Source: Streptomyces sp. TRM64462
GTDB lineage: Bacteria; Actinomycetota; Actinomycetes; Streptomycetales; Streptomycetaceae
Direction: 5' to 3'
DNA length: 64,000 nt
Assembly (NCBI RefSeq): GCF_013362995.1
Contig: NZ_JABWDV010000419.1
Location: 17,659 to 81,658 of the forward strand
Made by a program: the position numbers and the translations under genes. The stretch's first letter is position 1; each line of letters begins with the position of its first letter. The notes below the pieces were generated by a model. That model worked only from the letters and a program-made list of their open reading frames with translations. It ran no database searches and was not told the DNA's origin. Shown here piece by piece: positions 25,638 through 34,509 of this stretch.

Positions 25638-26483
25638 ATGAAGCGTGAGCGGGCGACCGCAACCCTCCACGAGATGCTCGACCGTCTTGAGCAGAACATC
25701 TGGCCACTGGACCTCATCACCGAAGTACACCTCTTCGGCTCCTACATCCGCGGCGCCCTGGAAGTTGGCGACATCGACGTCGTGATCCAGCACACCACCG
25801 ACGAGCGCTGGACCCAGCACTCTCTCAGCGCGCTCTTCAGCGGCCGCGACGGCTACGCACCGATGCGACAGGCTCTGCGCGGCAACCGCCGCGGCGTCAG
25901 CTTCCAGTTCCAGGAACGCCAAGCCCTGGAGAAGGAAGGGATCGAACTGCTCCTGCTGTGGCGGCAGGGCGAGCCGATCACTATCGCCCGGCAGCGGCTG
26001 GCCGCGATCACCCCCGATGCGGCCGCCGGCCGTGCGCCGCGCGATCATGTCCTGCCGACCTACGAGGCGATCGCCGACCAGCTCCCGCGTCCGGTCCGTA
26101 TCGACCTGCACCGCTGGAGCACCGAAGGCACGGCCACCGTCGCCGCGTTTGCTCTGAGCGACGCCCAGCCCCGCTCTGCCGCAGCGCTGGAGCACATGGA
26201 CGACCGGTGGACCTCGAACAGCCCTCTGCGCCGCGCAGCCGCCGCAGCGCTGGCTCACCTGGAGAACACCGGCCTCGAACTGGGCCGCGCCGAGGTGCAC
26301 GGCCGGTACATGACGCCGGGCGCGAGCGATCACATGATCGACTGCTTCGTCGACCTGGGCTGGCGCTACTGGAGCAAGGCGCAGTGCTATCTGGACGACG
26401 GTCAGGCGTGGTTCGAGGTCCTGCCCGCAACTGCCCGGCAGCCTCTTCACGCCCTGCACATCACACCCGTTCCTCGCGCCTGA
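25638..26483 (+). CDS. Nucleotidyltransferase-fold protein
   Basis: 281 residues. HLFGSYIRGALEVGDIDVVI (about 31-50) is the pol-beta-type minimal nucleotidyltransferase signature: G-S (34-35), then the metal-binding Asp pair in DID (45-47). The first Asp-x-Asp is intact, so catalysis is possible. The remaining 220 residues show no HEPN, OAS or sensor domain I recognise; they include LGWRYWSKAQCYLDDGQAWFEVLP. Stand-alone nucleotidyltransferases of this type can AMPylate or tail tRNA as toxins, or act as antitoxins with HEPN partners; no partner is adjacent. It stands alone behind a damage-type promoter and ends at a shared terminator. Confidence 0.7.
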   Translation: MKRERATATLHEMLDRLEQNIWPLDLITEVHLFGSYIRGALEVGDIDVVIQHTTDERWTQHSLSALFSGRDGYAPMRQALRGNRRGVSFQFQERQALEKEGIELLLLWRQGEPITIARQRLAAITPDAAAGRAPRDHVLPTYEAIADQLPRPVRIDLHRWSTEGTATVAAFALSDAQPRSAAALEHMDDRWTSNSPLRRAAAAALAHLENTGLELGRAEVHGRYMTPGASDHMIDCFVDLGWRYWSKAQCYLDDGQAWFEVLPATARQPLHALHITPVPRA

Positions 26484-26488
26484 AAACT

Positions 26489-26532
26489 CGGCATCCCGAG
26501 CGCTGACGGGCCCGGTGAGTTCAGGGATGCCG
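26489..26532. terminator. Bidirectional hairpin between convergent genes
   Basis: Arms CGGCATCCC (26489-26497) and GGGATGCCG (26524-26532), nine perfect pairs around a 26-base loop, overlapping the last codons of the minus-strand gene. Located between two stops, so probably a shared terminator. Confidence 0.45.
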
Positions 26533-26871
26533 CTGCGTGCCGGTCCCGCCGAACAGATCATCGATCGAGAACGCGAAGGAACCGGCGCTTGCGGCTGAGC
26601 TTCGGTGTCCCTGCGCCTCAGTGGCCAGCCGGGTGATGAGCGCCTCCCAGCATGACGGGCAGCCACACCTGCCGCCGTCACGGTGCTCGGCGCCACTGCG
26701 GCCCACCGCTGCCTGAACCTGGCCGGCCAAAGCCTCGAACGCAGCCTTCCACCGGTCAGCCGACGCCTGGTGGGCCACAGCCTGGCCGGCAGCCGAGCGC
26801 GCCGCTTCCTCGGCTCGGCGCCTAGCCTGGATCATCGGCCAGTCCGGCCCGCCGCCATATCCGTACGACAT
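26521..26871 (-). CDS. Small hypothetical protein with possible zinc pair
   Basis: About 116 residues from ATG 26871 (MSYGYGGGPDWPMIQARRRAEEAARSAAGQ). Charged helix at about 12-55, then GGRCGCPSCWEALITRLATEAQGHR with three Cys in CxCxxC spacing, and a C-terminal SFAFSIDDLFGGTG. Unrecognised family. It follows the Mrr-type endonuclease gene on the same strand with a 68-bp gap, so it may be its accessory or an unrelated plasmid protein. Confidence 0.5.
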   Translation of the reverse strand: MSYGYGGGPDWPMIQARRRAEEAARSAAGQAVAHQASADRWKAAFEALAGQVQAAVGRSGAEHRDGGRCGCPSCWEALITRLATEAQGHRSSAASAGSFAFSIDDLFGGTGTQRHP

Positions 26872-26939
26872 GCTTGTTCCTCTCGTGTCGAACCGCTGTC
26901 TCCAACCGCACACCGGCACGAAAGGACACGAGGGTGGCG

Positions 26940-28454
26940 TCAGTTCAGGTCGCGTGTCTGCCAGCCCGGCGGGAGCTTGGGCAGGCCGATCAGAGCGTCG
27001 ATGCCGAGATGCTCCAGCAGCAGGGCTTTGAGATGCCGGCCGTCGATGAGTTCGACGCGGTTACGGGGAGCGAAGTCCCAGCTCGCCTTGCCGAACCACG
27101 CGGTGGTGACCACGATGCCCTTCGAAGCGTTCTTGTCGTTCACGATGCCCGCGACCGACCGCACCGTCTCGGCGGAGACCACGTTCTTCGAGCGTTTGGC
27201 CTGGATGATGCACAGCCCGCCGATGAGGGGTTCCTCATTGACCGCGACAGCGTCGATGCCGTCGTCTCTAGACGCCTGGGTCACCCACGACTTGAGCCCG
27301 ATCTTCTCGAACAGGCGCCGGATGAGATGCTCGAAATCGATCGGGTCCATCGCGACGAGGTCGGGCCGGCTGTCGAGGCCGGCGACGACGTCGCGCTCCG
27401 GGGCGATCTTGTACCGGGTCAGGTCGAACGTGACAACGGGCGGAACCGGTTCAAGGTCGTAAGGGTGCTGGGAGACGATCGCGTTGAGATGGTGAAGGCT
27501 CTGCACCGGGGCGAGTTCCGGCTCGTCCAGCACGAGTTCACCGAATGTCTCCCGGCTGACCCGCACACTGATCAGACACGGCTCGATCGACTTGCCGGTG
27601 GCACGGTCCTTGGCGTGCACCTTCCCGTTGAACGCAACTCCGTCCACGAGCGACGGCGGCGTCACAGCGAAGGCCTCGTCGATCGCCCGCAGCGCGAGTC
27701 TGGCCACCAAATCCCTGTACAACGCCTTGCACTCACTCTCCTTGCGTGGCTGCGGGACCACAGCCGGGGGAGCAGAGGCTTTGAACCGATACTGCGTGAC
27801 CGAGGGAACCACCGCCTGGACGGGGAGCTCGATCTCCAAAATCAGCTCCCGGGACTCAGGAGCGAACGCCGCCCGCCGAGCGCCACCAAGGCCTTCCGGA
27901 TACCTGATGGAGCCCAGCGTCCTCTCCACTGCGACCGCGAACCCTTCGAAGTCTCCTTCACCGAGCGCCTGCTCCGCCTCCAGCCGCAGCCCGGGCAGCC
28001 CACCGGGGCGGTCAATCAGGACAGCAGTCAGCTCCTCGAGCCGTTCTTCGACCTGGGCCGTCCGCCCTGCAGCCTCCCGGCGTAAATTCTCAACGCCCTC
28101 CTGCTTCGCACGCCGCTCCGCCGCAGCCTTCTCGCGGGCCTCCGCGCGACGCTTCTGCTCGAGTTCCTTCGCCCGCGCAGCCTGACGCTTCTCAAGATCC
28201 CGCACGATCTGCTCGGCCTTACGCGACTCGGCAGTCCGCTGTGCCTGCTTCTCCTTCTGTGCGCGCATCCACGCCTGCGCCTGCTCGCGTTCTCGACGTG
28301 CTTCCTGCTTTACCCGCTCGGCGGCCTCGCGCTCCGCGGCCCGCGCCTGACGCGCCTGCTCCGCCTCAGCGCGCCTGGCCGCTGCGGCCTTGGCCTTCTG
28401 GCTGTCCCGGTACGCCTGCAACAACTGCGCCGCCAACGACTTTCTACGCGCCAT
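26940..28454 (-). CDS. Mrr-type restriction endonuclease with long coiled-coil N-terminus
   Basis: 504 residues from ATG 28454 (MARRKSLAAQLLQAYRDSQ). Residues 1-150 are an almost uninterrupted charged coiled coil (repeated AEAERE, RREREQA, EKRQAARAKEL). The middle is an unassigned beta-rich region. The C-terminal about 110 residues are an Mrr_cat domain of the PD-(D/E)XK fold: DFEHLIRRLFEKIGLKSWVTQ (helix with conserved Glu), DDGIDAVAV with Asp401, and LCIIQAKRSK with Q-A-K at 418-420, then GIVVTTAWFGKAS. Mrr enzymes usually cleave modified DNA. The Rad50-like ATPase gene upstream is on the same strand (305 bp away), suggesting sensor-plus-nuclease partners, which is inference. Confidence 0.85.
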   Translation of the reverse strand: MARRKSLAAQLLQAYRDSQKAKAAAARRAEAEQARQARAAEREAAERVKQEARREREQAQAWMRAQKEKQAQRTAESRKAEQIVRDLEKRQAARAKELEQKRRAEAREKAAAERRAKQEGVENLRREAAGRTAQVEERLEELTAVLIDRPGGLPGLRLEAEQALGEGDFEGFAVAVERTLGSIRYPEGLGGARRAAFAPESRELILEIELPVQAVVPSVTQYRFKASAPPAVVPQPRKESECKALYRDLVARLALRAIDEAFAVTPPSLVDGVAFNGKVHAKDRATGKSIEPCLISVRVSRETFGELVLDEPELAPVQSLHHLNAIVSQHPYDLEPVPPVVTFDLTRYKIAPERDVVAGLDSRPDLVAMDPIDFEHLIRRLFEKIGLKSWVTQASRDDGIDAVAVNEEPLIGGLCIIQAKRSKNVVSAETVRSVAGIVNDKNASKGIVVTTAWFGKASWDFAPRNRVELIDGRHLKALLLEHLGIDALIGLPKLPPGWQTRDLN

Positions 28455-28759
28455 TCGCCGCCCCCCGACCACAGGTGAAAGTAAAAGAGCTGCCCCGTTC
28501 GCGGGCAGGGCAATCTCCAGCGTCCGCCCATGGCCTGACTCGCTCGGAGGACGACGGCTTTTCACACGCACCGCTTGGACCGCCCGCGGCAGCGTGGCGG
28601 GGGGTGTTCAGGCGTCGTCGCTTATCCATAGCTTGCAACACCGGTGCCCGCCGGGCAACGCCAGCAACTCGGCGGCCAGATGCTGCCGCTCGAGCTGGCG
28701 CAGCGGCCGCCGGGACCGAGGGGACCGGCCGGCCCCTCGGTACTCCTGGCCTGCTTCGC
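28455..28759. other. Intergenic region upstream of the Mrr-type gene
   Basis: No gene. It should hold the minus-strand promoter of the endonuclease gene; I saw no consensus promoter, repeat or hairpin. Confidence 0.35.
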
Positions 28760-30607
28760 TCAGCCAGCGTGGACGGGGGCGTGATCGAAGAACCGGTGCT
28801 CGTCGTTGATGTGGATCTCCCGCACACCAGGGTAGGGACGGGGGAGCGGGTCGTTGGTTGCGGCGATGGCCTGACAGGCGTAACCGTCGGCCGAGGGGTC
28901 ATCGGCGATGGAGATCAGCGTGTCGATCAGACGCAGACTAGTGTCCTGGTCGAGACCTGTCGCGCCCAGGCCAGCCAGAGGCGAGTCGATGATCAGCAGC
29001 GGAGGGACCCGGGCCAGGGGATCCACGCGGCCGAGGTCACGCAGGGCCAGTAGCAGCGCGACGTTCGTGGCAGCCCTCGGGCTGCCTCCAACCGAGCTGT
29101 CGGCGAACGTCTTGTCGACATCGCCGTGCTCCTTGACCCGTGTGGTGAAGTCCAACGGATCGATGGAGGCGGCCTCGACAGCCGGGTTGATCTGACGCAG
29201 CCGCTCCAGGAAGAACTGCGACCAGCGACCGGTAACCTCCTTTCGGCGTACCTCCTGGGCGCTCTTCACGGCGTCGCGGGCGGCCTGCGCCTGCTCCATC
29301 GCTTCCTTCGCCGCCGCGACGGCCGTCTCCTGGGCGCTGATGTAGTCGGCGTCCTGAAGACGCCGCTTGAGCTGAGCCACGTCCCGGCTCAGACCATGGG
29401 CCTCCTTCTCCGCCGATTGAGCAAGCGTGCGGGCCGAAGCGACATGGTCCCGGTCGTAGTCATCACGCGCGGCAAGCGCATCTGCTGCGGCCGTTTCCGC
29501 CTCCTGCGCTGCCTGCGCCACGGTCGTCATATCCCCTTGCAGCGCCTTAACCTTCCGAGCCAGCCGCTCCGATCGCGCCCGCGCGGTGGCGATCTGCCGT
29601 TCACGCCGGTCCTGGCCGCCGGGGTGGACCAGGCCGCACTGCGGGCACAGGCCGGGCGCCCGCTCGGGCAACACCTGCCCGCAGTGGGAGCAGTCCTGCG
29701 CCGCCGGGTTGAGCAGCGCGGCGAGCTCGCCCTCCGTCCGGGCCTGATCCGCCATGACCCGGCTCAGCTTGCCCTGGACCACCTCTGCCTGCCGCGCAGC
29801 CTTCCTGCGCTGCTGGTCCGCCGCCTTGTGCAGGGCAACCAAGCGCCCGTGTTCCCCCACCGCCGCGGTCAGCGCACCGGCTGCCTTCTGCCAGCGACCG
29901 GCGGCAGCCTGGTGCTCATGCTGCTTTTGCTCACACTCGGCGCGCACACTGTCCGGATCGGCCAGAGCGCCGGTGTCACGGAGCTTCTTGAACTGCCTCA
30001 GCGCAGATTGGGCAGCCCGAAATCGGCTTTCAGTCTCGGACGCGTTCTTCTCCAGACCCGCGAGCTCCTCGTTCCACAGCCCGAGCACCACTTCCAGCGC
30101 AAGCACGCGCGATGCGTCCTTGCCCCCGCCGAGGAACTCCGAGGCGATGGTGTTCTGCCGCAACGCCATCACAGTGGTGTAGAACTCATCCAGCCCAGCA
30201 CGTGACGTGCCGCGGACCGCGGCCGACAAGCCGAGCAGGTCCTGCACGAACGCGCCCGCCGTCATCTCCGTGGCTTTCGACGACGTGACCGCAAGCGAAT
30301 GCTCGATCGCGCGGGGATCGTCGAGATTTTTCAATGACACCCGCGCCCGCGGATCCGATCCGCTGCGCGTTGCCTGCCAGCGCACCCCGGCGACGCGGAA
30401 CACCAGGCGAAGATACTGACAGCTGCGCACCTCCGGCATGACCGTCGCCGTCGTCAGCCCCAGCGGATACAGCAGAGCCTCCACAGCGGTCGACTTCCCC
30501 GCTTTCGAATGCCCGACCAGGAAGGTCACCAGCCCCTTGAAGTAGCGGGCATACCAGACCCCGCCGCGCTGGAACTCAAACCGTTCGATCACCAACGACG
30601 GGCCCAC
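28760..30607 (-). CDS. Rad50/SMC-like ATPase with Cys4 hook
   Basis: 615 residues from GTG 30607, chosen because AAAGGAG sits five bases upstream and the N-terminus VGPSLVIERFEFQRGGVWYARYFKG suits an ABC-ATPase head. Walker A GHSKAGKST (32-40); long charged coiled coils interrupted by CSHCGQVLPERAPGLCPQCG (Cys306, 309, 321, 324), which could fold as a zinc hook or ribbon; then signature-like SSVGGSPRAATNVALLLAL and Walker B PPLLIIDSPLAGLG. The coiled coil is short compared with housekeeping Rad50/SbcC. The size and the neighbouring nuclease recall LmuB of Lamassu-type defence, but no LmuC-like third gene is obvious, so I leave it unnamed. Confidence 0.75.
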   Translation of the reverse strand: MGPSLVIERFEFQRGGVWYARYFKGLVTFLVGHSKAGKSTAVEALLYPLGLTTATVMPEVRSCQYLRLVFRVAGVRWQATRSGSDPRARVSLKNLDDPRAIEHSLAVTSSKATEMTAGAFVQDLLGLSAAVRGTSRAGLDEFYTTVMALRQNTIASEFLGGGKDASRVLALEVVLGLWNEELAGLEKNASETESRFRAAQSALRQFKKLRDTGALADPDSVRAECEQKQHEHQAAAGRWQKAAGALTAAVGEHGRLVALHKAADQQRRKAARQAEVVQGKLSRVMADQARTEGELAALLNPAAQDCSHCGQVLPERAPGLCPQCGLVHPGGQDRRERQIATARARSERLARKVKALQGDMTTVAQAAQEAETAAADALAARDDYDRDHVASARTLAQSAEKEAHGLSRDVAQLKRRLQDADYISAQETAVAAAKEAMEQAQAARDAVKSAQEVRRKEVTGRWSQFFLERLRQINPAVEAASIDPLDFTTRVKEHGDVDKTFADSSVGGSPRAATNVALLLALRDLGRVDPLARVPPLLIIDSPLAGLGATGLDQDTSLRLIDTLISIADDPSADGYACQAIAATNDPLPRPYPGVREIHINDEHRFFDHAPVHAG

Positions 30608-31034
30608 CGGCGCTCCTTTGTCCACACGAATACGTCGGTAGAGGAAACGAACGCCTGCCGACTGGGTGACGCACGCACACTGCTGCTTTCCACCAGCGAC
30701 CAGCCAGTGCCCGGCAGCCCGCCGCACTACGTCAGAGCAGACCCTGGACCGCCAGTAGGGCAAATCCCCAACGATGCAGCCGGTAGCGGGCGCCGCCCCG
30801 CAGGCCAGGGTGCAGTTGCTGCCAGCCCCCGGCCGGGCAGCCCCCAGCTGCTGTCACCCGCAGACCCCCGGCTCCGCGATCACGATGCGACGAAGCTGCC
30901 CGCACAGGCGTGACGTCCCCCTGCCTCAGAGCAGTCGACCCAGCACGACCCGCCATCTTTGACGCCCTTTCGGATCGATCGTTAAAGTGCATGCGCAATC
31001 AGATAACAGAGTTCGCATGTGATGGGGGCGGAGG
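30608..31034. other. Divergent intergenic region
   Basis: About 430 bp between the Rad50-like gene (minus) and the excisionase-like gene (plus). Open frames here carry no recognisable domain. Local AT-rich words near 30975-31015 are the likely plus-strand promoter area. No consensus motif found. Confidence 0.35.
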
Positions 31035-31643
31035 ATGGGCATCTTGCTAACAACCGGACAAGCAGCAGAGGAACTCGGCTTCGCCGTCACGACATTCCGG
31101 CGCCTCATCCATGCCGACCTGCTCCCCGGGCATTCCCAGCGTGGAGTCCGGGTCATGACCCCCCTCAGCGTCGTGCAAGCTCTCAGCGCGCGCCGCCACG
31201 CTCCCGTGCACCAGCTCGACGCCCCAGAGATCGCTGTCCTGCGCGTTGACGCCGCCCAGCCCGCGCACGACGACGACCGGGACTGGATCGGCTTCGCCGC
31301 CACGCTCAGCCCCGACCACCTCGTGAAGGCGCTGCGCGGCTGGTGGCGGTGCGACGCGGCGAGTGTCGCGGCCGGGGGAGTGCTGCCGGTCACCCTGTCG
31401 GGCTACGTCGTGGCCGTGCTGACCGGCCTTCAACGGTGGGAGAAGAACTTCGCCGGCAAACACGCCTTTCCCGAAGCCCGCCTCGCGGGCTACGTGACCG
31501 ATCTTGCCGCTCCGACGACAGTGATCACCTCCGATCTCGACGGCGACCGCAGGCTTGCCGAGTTGCTGCTGGGCACGCGGCTTGCCTCCCACTCGGGCGG
31601 GGCCATTGCCTACGTCACCACGAACACCGCTACTACTGGCTGA
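31035..31643 (+). CDS. MerR/excisionase-like HTH protein
   Basis: 202 residues, ATG preceded by GGGGGCGGAGG. N-terminal winged-HTH of the MerR/excisionase type: LLTTGQAAEELGFAVTTFRRLIHADLLPGHSQRGVRVMTPLSVVQAL (4-50), with the typical TxxxAAxxLGxxxxTxRR and turn-wing R-x-x-R-V-M. The C-terminal 140 residues, beginning DWIGFAATLSPDHLVKALRGWWRCD, are unassigned. It lies 25 bp upstream of the Tap-like gene and probably belongs to the same transcript, so it may regulate or assist replicon-end functions. Confidence 0.65.
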   Translation: MGILLTTGQAAEELGFAVTTFRRLIHADLLPGHSQRGVRVMTPLSVVQALSARRHAPVHQLDAPEIAVLRVDAAQPAHDDDRDWIGFAATLSPDHLVKALRGWWRCDAASVAAGGVLPVTLSGYVVAVLTGLQRWEKNFAGKHAFPEARLAGYVTDLAAPTTVITSDLDGDRRLAELLLGTRLASHSGGAIAYVTTNTATTG

Positions 31644-31668
31644 AGCCGCTTCGGACAAGGAAGCCTCG

Positions 31669-33771
31669 ATGGACGCACAGAGCTACAACGCAGCGCTGGC
31701 CGATCTACGCGGCGTGCGGGACCAGATCAAGAAGACGCGGGCCGCGCTCGCGAAGCTGGAAGCGGACCGGGACAAGCAGATCGTCCAGCTGGCCTCCTAC
31801 GAGAAGGCGAAGGCGGAGCGGATCGCCCCGGCGGCCGGCCTGGGTGTGGCCGATGTCGTCGCCCTCGCCCCCAGCCTGGCCCCCGACAGTCTCGCCGTGC
31901 AGCAGGCCCCGCAGTCGCCGGCACCGAAGCCGTCCCCTGTGAAGGCTCCTTCCGCGGCCGTGGCGTCCCTGCCGACGCAGACACAGGCCGCTCCCGGTCC
32001 CACAACAACCCCCGCTTCCGCAGGCACTGCTGCCCCCGAGACGCACACCGTGTCCTCGGAGCCGCCCGCATCACCCTCGGAGGCGCGGCGGGAGCTGCCG
32101 TCGATCCCGGCCGGTTCCAGCGGTGACGCCTGGTTCACTCACACCACCGGTCTGGTCTCCACCAGGCCGAACTTCACCCAGCAGGCGCGCTCCACGGTCT
32201 TCCTGGACGCCACCACAGGGGTCCTGGTCCACCGCAGCCAGACCCACCATCTCGACCTCGCCGGCCGGTCGGCCGCCGACATCCTCACCGCCGTCTTCCA
32301 CACCGTCCCCGAGGACGTGGAACGCATCTACATCACCGCAGGCGACCCCTGGCACCGGGATGCCGACCGCTACCCCTACCTCCGCGACGCGGTCGCCGCC
32401 TGGCTGAACGCCCCCATCGCCGGCTGGCGCACCGACACCGGCCGCGGCCGCGACCGCATGGCCGGACACTTCGTCCACGCCCGCAACCCCGTCGGCCGCT
32501 ACCAGTCCGCAAGTGGCGACCACCACGTGGAGATCCGCTCCGTGGGGGAGTGGTTCGACACCGACGGCGACGACCCTCACACCGTTCGTGATGCTTTCGT
32601 GCTGCTGTGGCAGGCGCTGCGCCGCCACTGGGACGACGCGGTGATCATGGGCTCCCCCTCCCAGACCGGCCGCGACCTGTGGACGCGCACCATCCCCACC
32701 CGCGGCCAGCACGCCGACGGCTTCCCCGTCCTGTCGGAAGAACTGCGCGGCCTGCTCCACGCCACAGCTGGACAGGGCCGCAACGAGCTGCTCACCCCGC
32801 CCCGCGTTCCCGAGCAGCTGCCACAACTCGTCGAGTACGACCGCACCTTCGCCTACGCCAAGCACACGTGGAAATCCCCCGTCGGCACGCCCCGCCGCAT
32901 CACCGCCACCACCTTCGCCGCCTGGAGCGAGAAGGAACAGATGCGGGCCCTGTACGGGTGCGGGCACTGGCAGGTCCGCGTCACCGTCCCCGACACCTGG
33001 AACCATGTCGGCCTCCTGTCGGCACCGGCCCCCGGAGACCGCGCATGGCACTATCCGGCCACGCCCGGGACCACCTTCACCACCTGGGCCGGCGGCCCCG
33101 AGATCCACACCGCCCTGACCAACCCGATCCAGCCGTGGAAGGTCGAGATCCTCGATGGCATCCTGTGGGAGGACGGCAAACCGCTGGACGACTGGGCCAA
33201 GAAGCTGAAAGAGACCTGGACCAATCTCTCCGCCCAGGCTCACTTCCAGGGCGATCCCCAGCAGGCCCGCGCCGCCCACCTGGCCTCCCGCGCCGTGCGT
33301 TCCATCCTCCTGTACGGCATCGGCTCCTTCGCCCAGCGCCCTCGCATGGTCACCGGCACCACCCCCCGCACCCTGGAGCGCGACGTGCCCCCGGACGCCG
33401 AAATCATCGGCTTCGACGACGAACTGATCACCTGGCAAAAGCCCACCGGATTCGCCCGCGACCCCAACGCCCACCCCGAATGGGCCGCCGCCATCTGGTC
33501 CGCAGCACGCGCCGCCCTGCTCACCCAGCGTCACCGTGACGACGACACGTACGCCGGTGCCCTGCACACCCTGCCCGGTACGGTCGTCGCCTTCCGCACC
33601 GACGCCCTCTACCTCACTCAGCCCCACGATTGGCCGTATCACCATCAGCCCGGCGACTATCTCCTGCGTGGCCGCCTCACCGGCCCCGTCACCGCCCCCA
33701 CAAGCGAAGAAGAACTCCTTACGCTGCGGGAGGCCGGACGCGCGGCCCTCACTGCTGAGCGGGAGGCCTGA
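31669..33771 (+). CDS. Tap-like / PolB-like plasmid protein (candidate telomere-associated protein)
   Basis: 700 residues from ATG 31669 (AAGGA upstream). Residues 1-60 coiled coil, 65-150 Pro/Ala-rich linker. STVFLDATTGVLVHRSQ...IYITAGD (175-225) resembles the RNase-H-like start of Tap and of B-family polymerases. Three motifs then appear in polymerase order: VEYDRTFAYA (388-397, motif A-like), SRAVRSILLYGIGSF (540-554, motif B-like K/R-x3-xxYG) and FRTDALYL (642-649, motif C-like). Streptomyces Tap, which helps load terminal proteins on linear replicon ends, has the same overall layout as I remember it. The downstream gene overlaps by one base (stop TGA / ATG) and is small and HTH-containing, as tpg is to tap. 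Homology is inferred from pattern; it is clearly not canonical Tap. Confidence 0.6.
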   Translation: MDAQSYNAALADLRGVRDQIKKTRAALAKLEADRDKQIVQLASYEKAKAERIAPAAGLGVADVVALAPSLAPDSLAVQQAPQSPAPKPSPVKAPSAAVASLPTQTQAAPGPTTTPASAGTAAPETHTVSSEPPASPSEARRELPSIPAGSSGDAWFTHTTGLVSTRPNFTQQARSTVFLDATTGVLVHRSQTHHLDLAGRSAADILTAVFHTVPEDVERIYITAGDPWHRDADRYPYLRDAVAAWLNAPIAGWRTDTGRGRDRMAGHFVHARNPVGRYQSASGDHHVEIRSVGEWFDTDGDDPHTVRDAFVLLWQALRRHWDDAVIMGSPSQTGRDLWTRTIPTRGQHADGFPVLSEELRGLLHATAGQGRNELLTPPRVPEQLPQLVEYDRTFAYAKHTWKSPVGTPRRITATTFAAWSEKEQMRALYGCGHWQVRVTVPDTWNHVGLLSAPAPGDRAWHYPATPGTTFTTWAGGPEIHTALTNPIQPWKVEILDGILWEDGKPLDDWAKKLKETWTNLSAQAHFQGDPQQARAAHLASRAVRSILLYGIGSFAQRPRMVTGTTPRTLERDVPPDAEIIGFDDELITWQKPTGFARDPNAHPEWAAAIWSAARAALLTQRHRDDDTYAGALHTLPGTVVAFRTDALYLTQPHDWPYHHQPGDYLLRGRLTGPVTAPTSEEELLTLREAGRAALTAEREA

Positions 33772-34490
33772 TGCCGCGCCGCCCCCGCCGCCAGCCTCAA
33801 CCCCAGCCCGAGTTGAACGAAGCAGCACATCTCGCCGACCGGCTCCGAGCGGTCGGCTACACCAAACGCGACATCGCCCGCATCATCGACCGCGACCCCT
33901 CCCTGGTCTCGCAGTTCTACACCAAGAACAAGGGAGCGGCCTTCGTCCCCGCCCTCCGGCAGGTCCTGGCCGCCGTCGAGACCGGCGGCATCACCGACCT
34001 GTCCGAACTCGCCGCCATCGCCGCCCGCCTCACCCAGCGGCGTACCACCGCCTCCGGCGCCCGGGCTCGGGTGCGCACCAAGGCCGTCCTGATCACCCCC
34101 ACCGGCTCCGGCACCGGCCGCGTCGGCGCCCAGGCCATCGCCTCCGGCTCCGCCCGCCTGCGCCCCTTGATCGCCGAAGCCGCCCGCCGGGGCCTGCGCC
34201 TGGCCTTCACCGTGCGCCTCGCCAAGACCGGCTACCTGCACCCTTCTGGCAGCCGTACCGACTCACCCGGCATCCGCCGCGACGTCATCCAGCGCACTGA
34301 CCACAGTGAGGAACGCTCCTACGGCTCCGCCCAGGCCGGCGGCTTCGACGCCGCCGACTTCGCCCGCCGCGTGGACGCCGCGGGCGGCGACGTCACCGCG
34401 GCTGTGCACCAGTGGCTGGTGGAGACCGGCCGCATCCGTCCCGACGCTCAGATCATCCACCTCGAAATCCGCACCTGGCGCCCCCGCTGA
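33771..34490 (+). CDS. Tpg-like HTH protein (candidate terminal protein)
   Basis: 239 residues; its ATG shares bases with the stop of the Tap-like gene. HTH at 31-52 (TKRDIARIIDRDPSLVSQFYTK) is followed by ALRQVLAAVETGG, a basic RRTTASGARARVRTKAV stretch, and a C-terminal GFDAADFARRVDAAGGDVTAAVHQWLVETGRI...IIHLEIRTW. That is the same order (HTH, basic arm, helix pair, short strand pair) as Streptomyces Tpg, though it is longer (239 versus about 184). Tpg proteins are bound covalently to 5' telomere ends through a Tyr or Thr; candidate acceptors here include Tyr50 and Tyr149. Alternative: a plasmid partition or replication regulator. The pairing with the Tap-like gene is the main argument. Confidence 0.55.
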   Translation: MPRRPRRQPQPQPELNEAAHLADRLRAVGYTKRDIARIIDRDPSLVSQFYTKNKGAAFVPALRQVLAAVETGGITDLSELAAIAARLTQRRTTASGARARVRTKAVLITPTGSGTGRVGAQAIASGSARLRPLIAEAARRGLRLAFTVRLAKTGYLHPSGSRTDSPGIRRDVIQRTDHSEERSYGSAQAGGFDAADFARRVDAAGGDVTAAVHQWLVETGRIRPDAQIIHLEIRTWRPR

Positions 34491-34509
34491 CAGGCGTCGG
34501 ACAGCGCCC

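Noticed and set aside
32071..33828. 585-codon minus-strand frame opposite the Tap-like gene
   Set aside because: Gly/Val/Asp-rich antisense translation without motifs.
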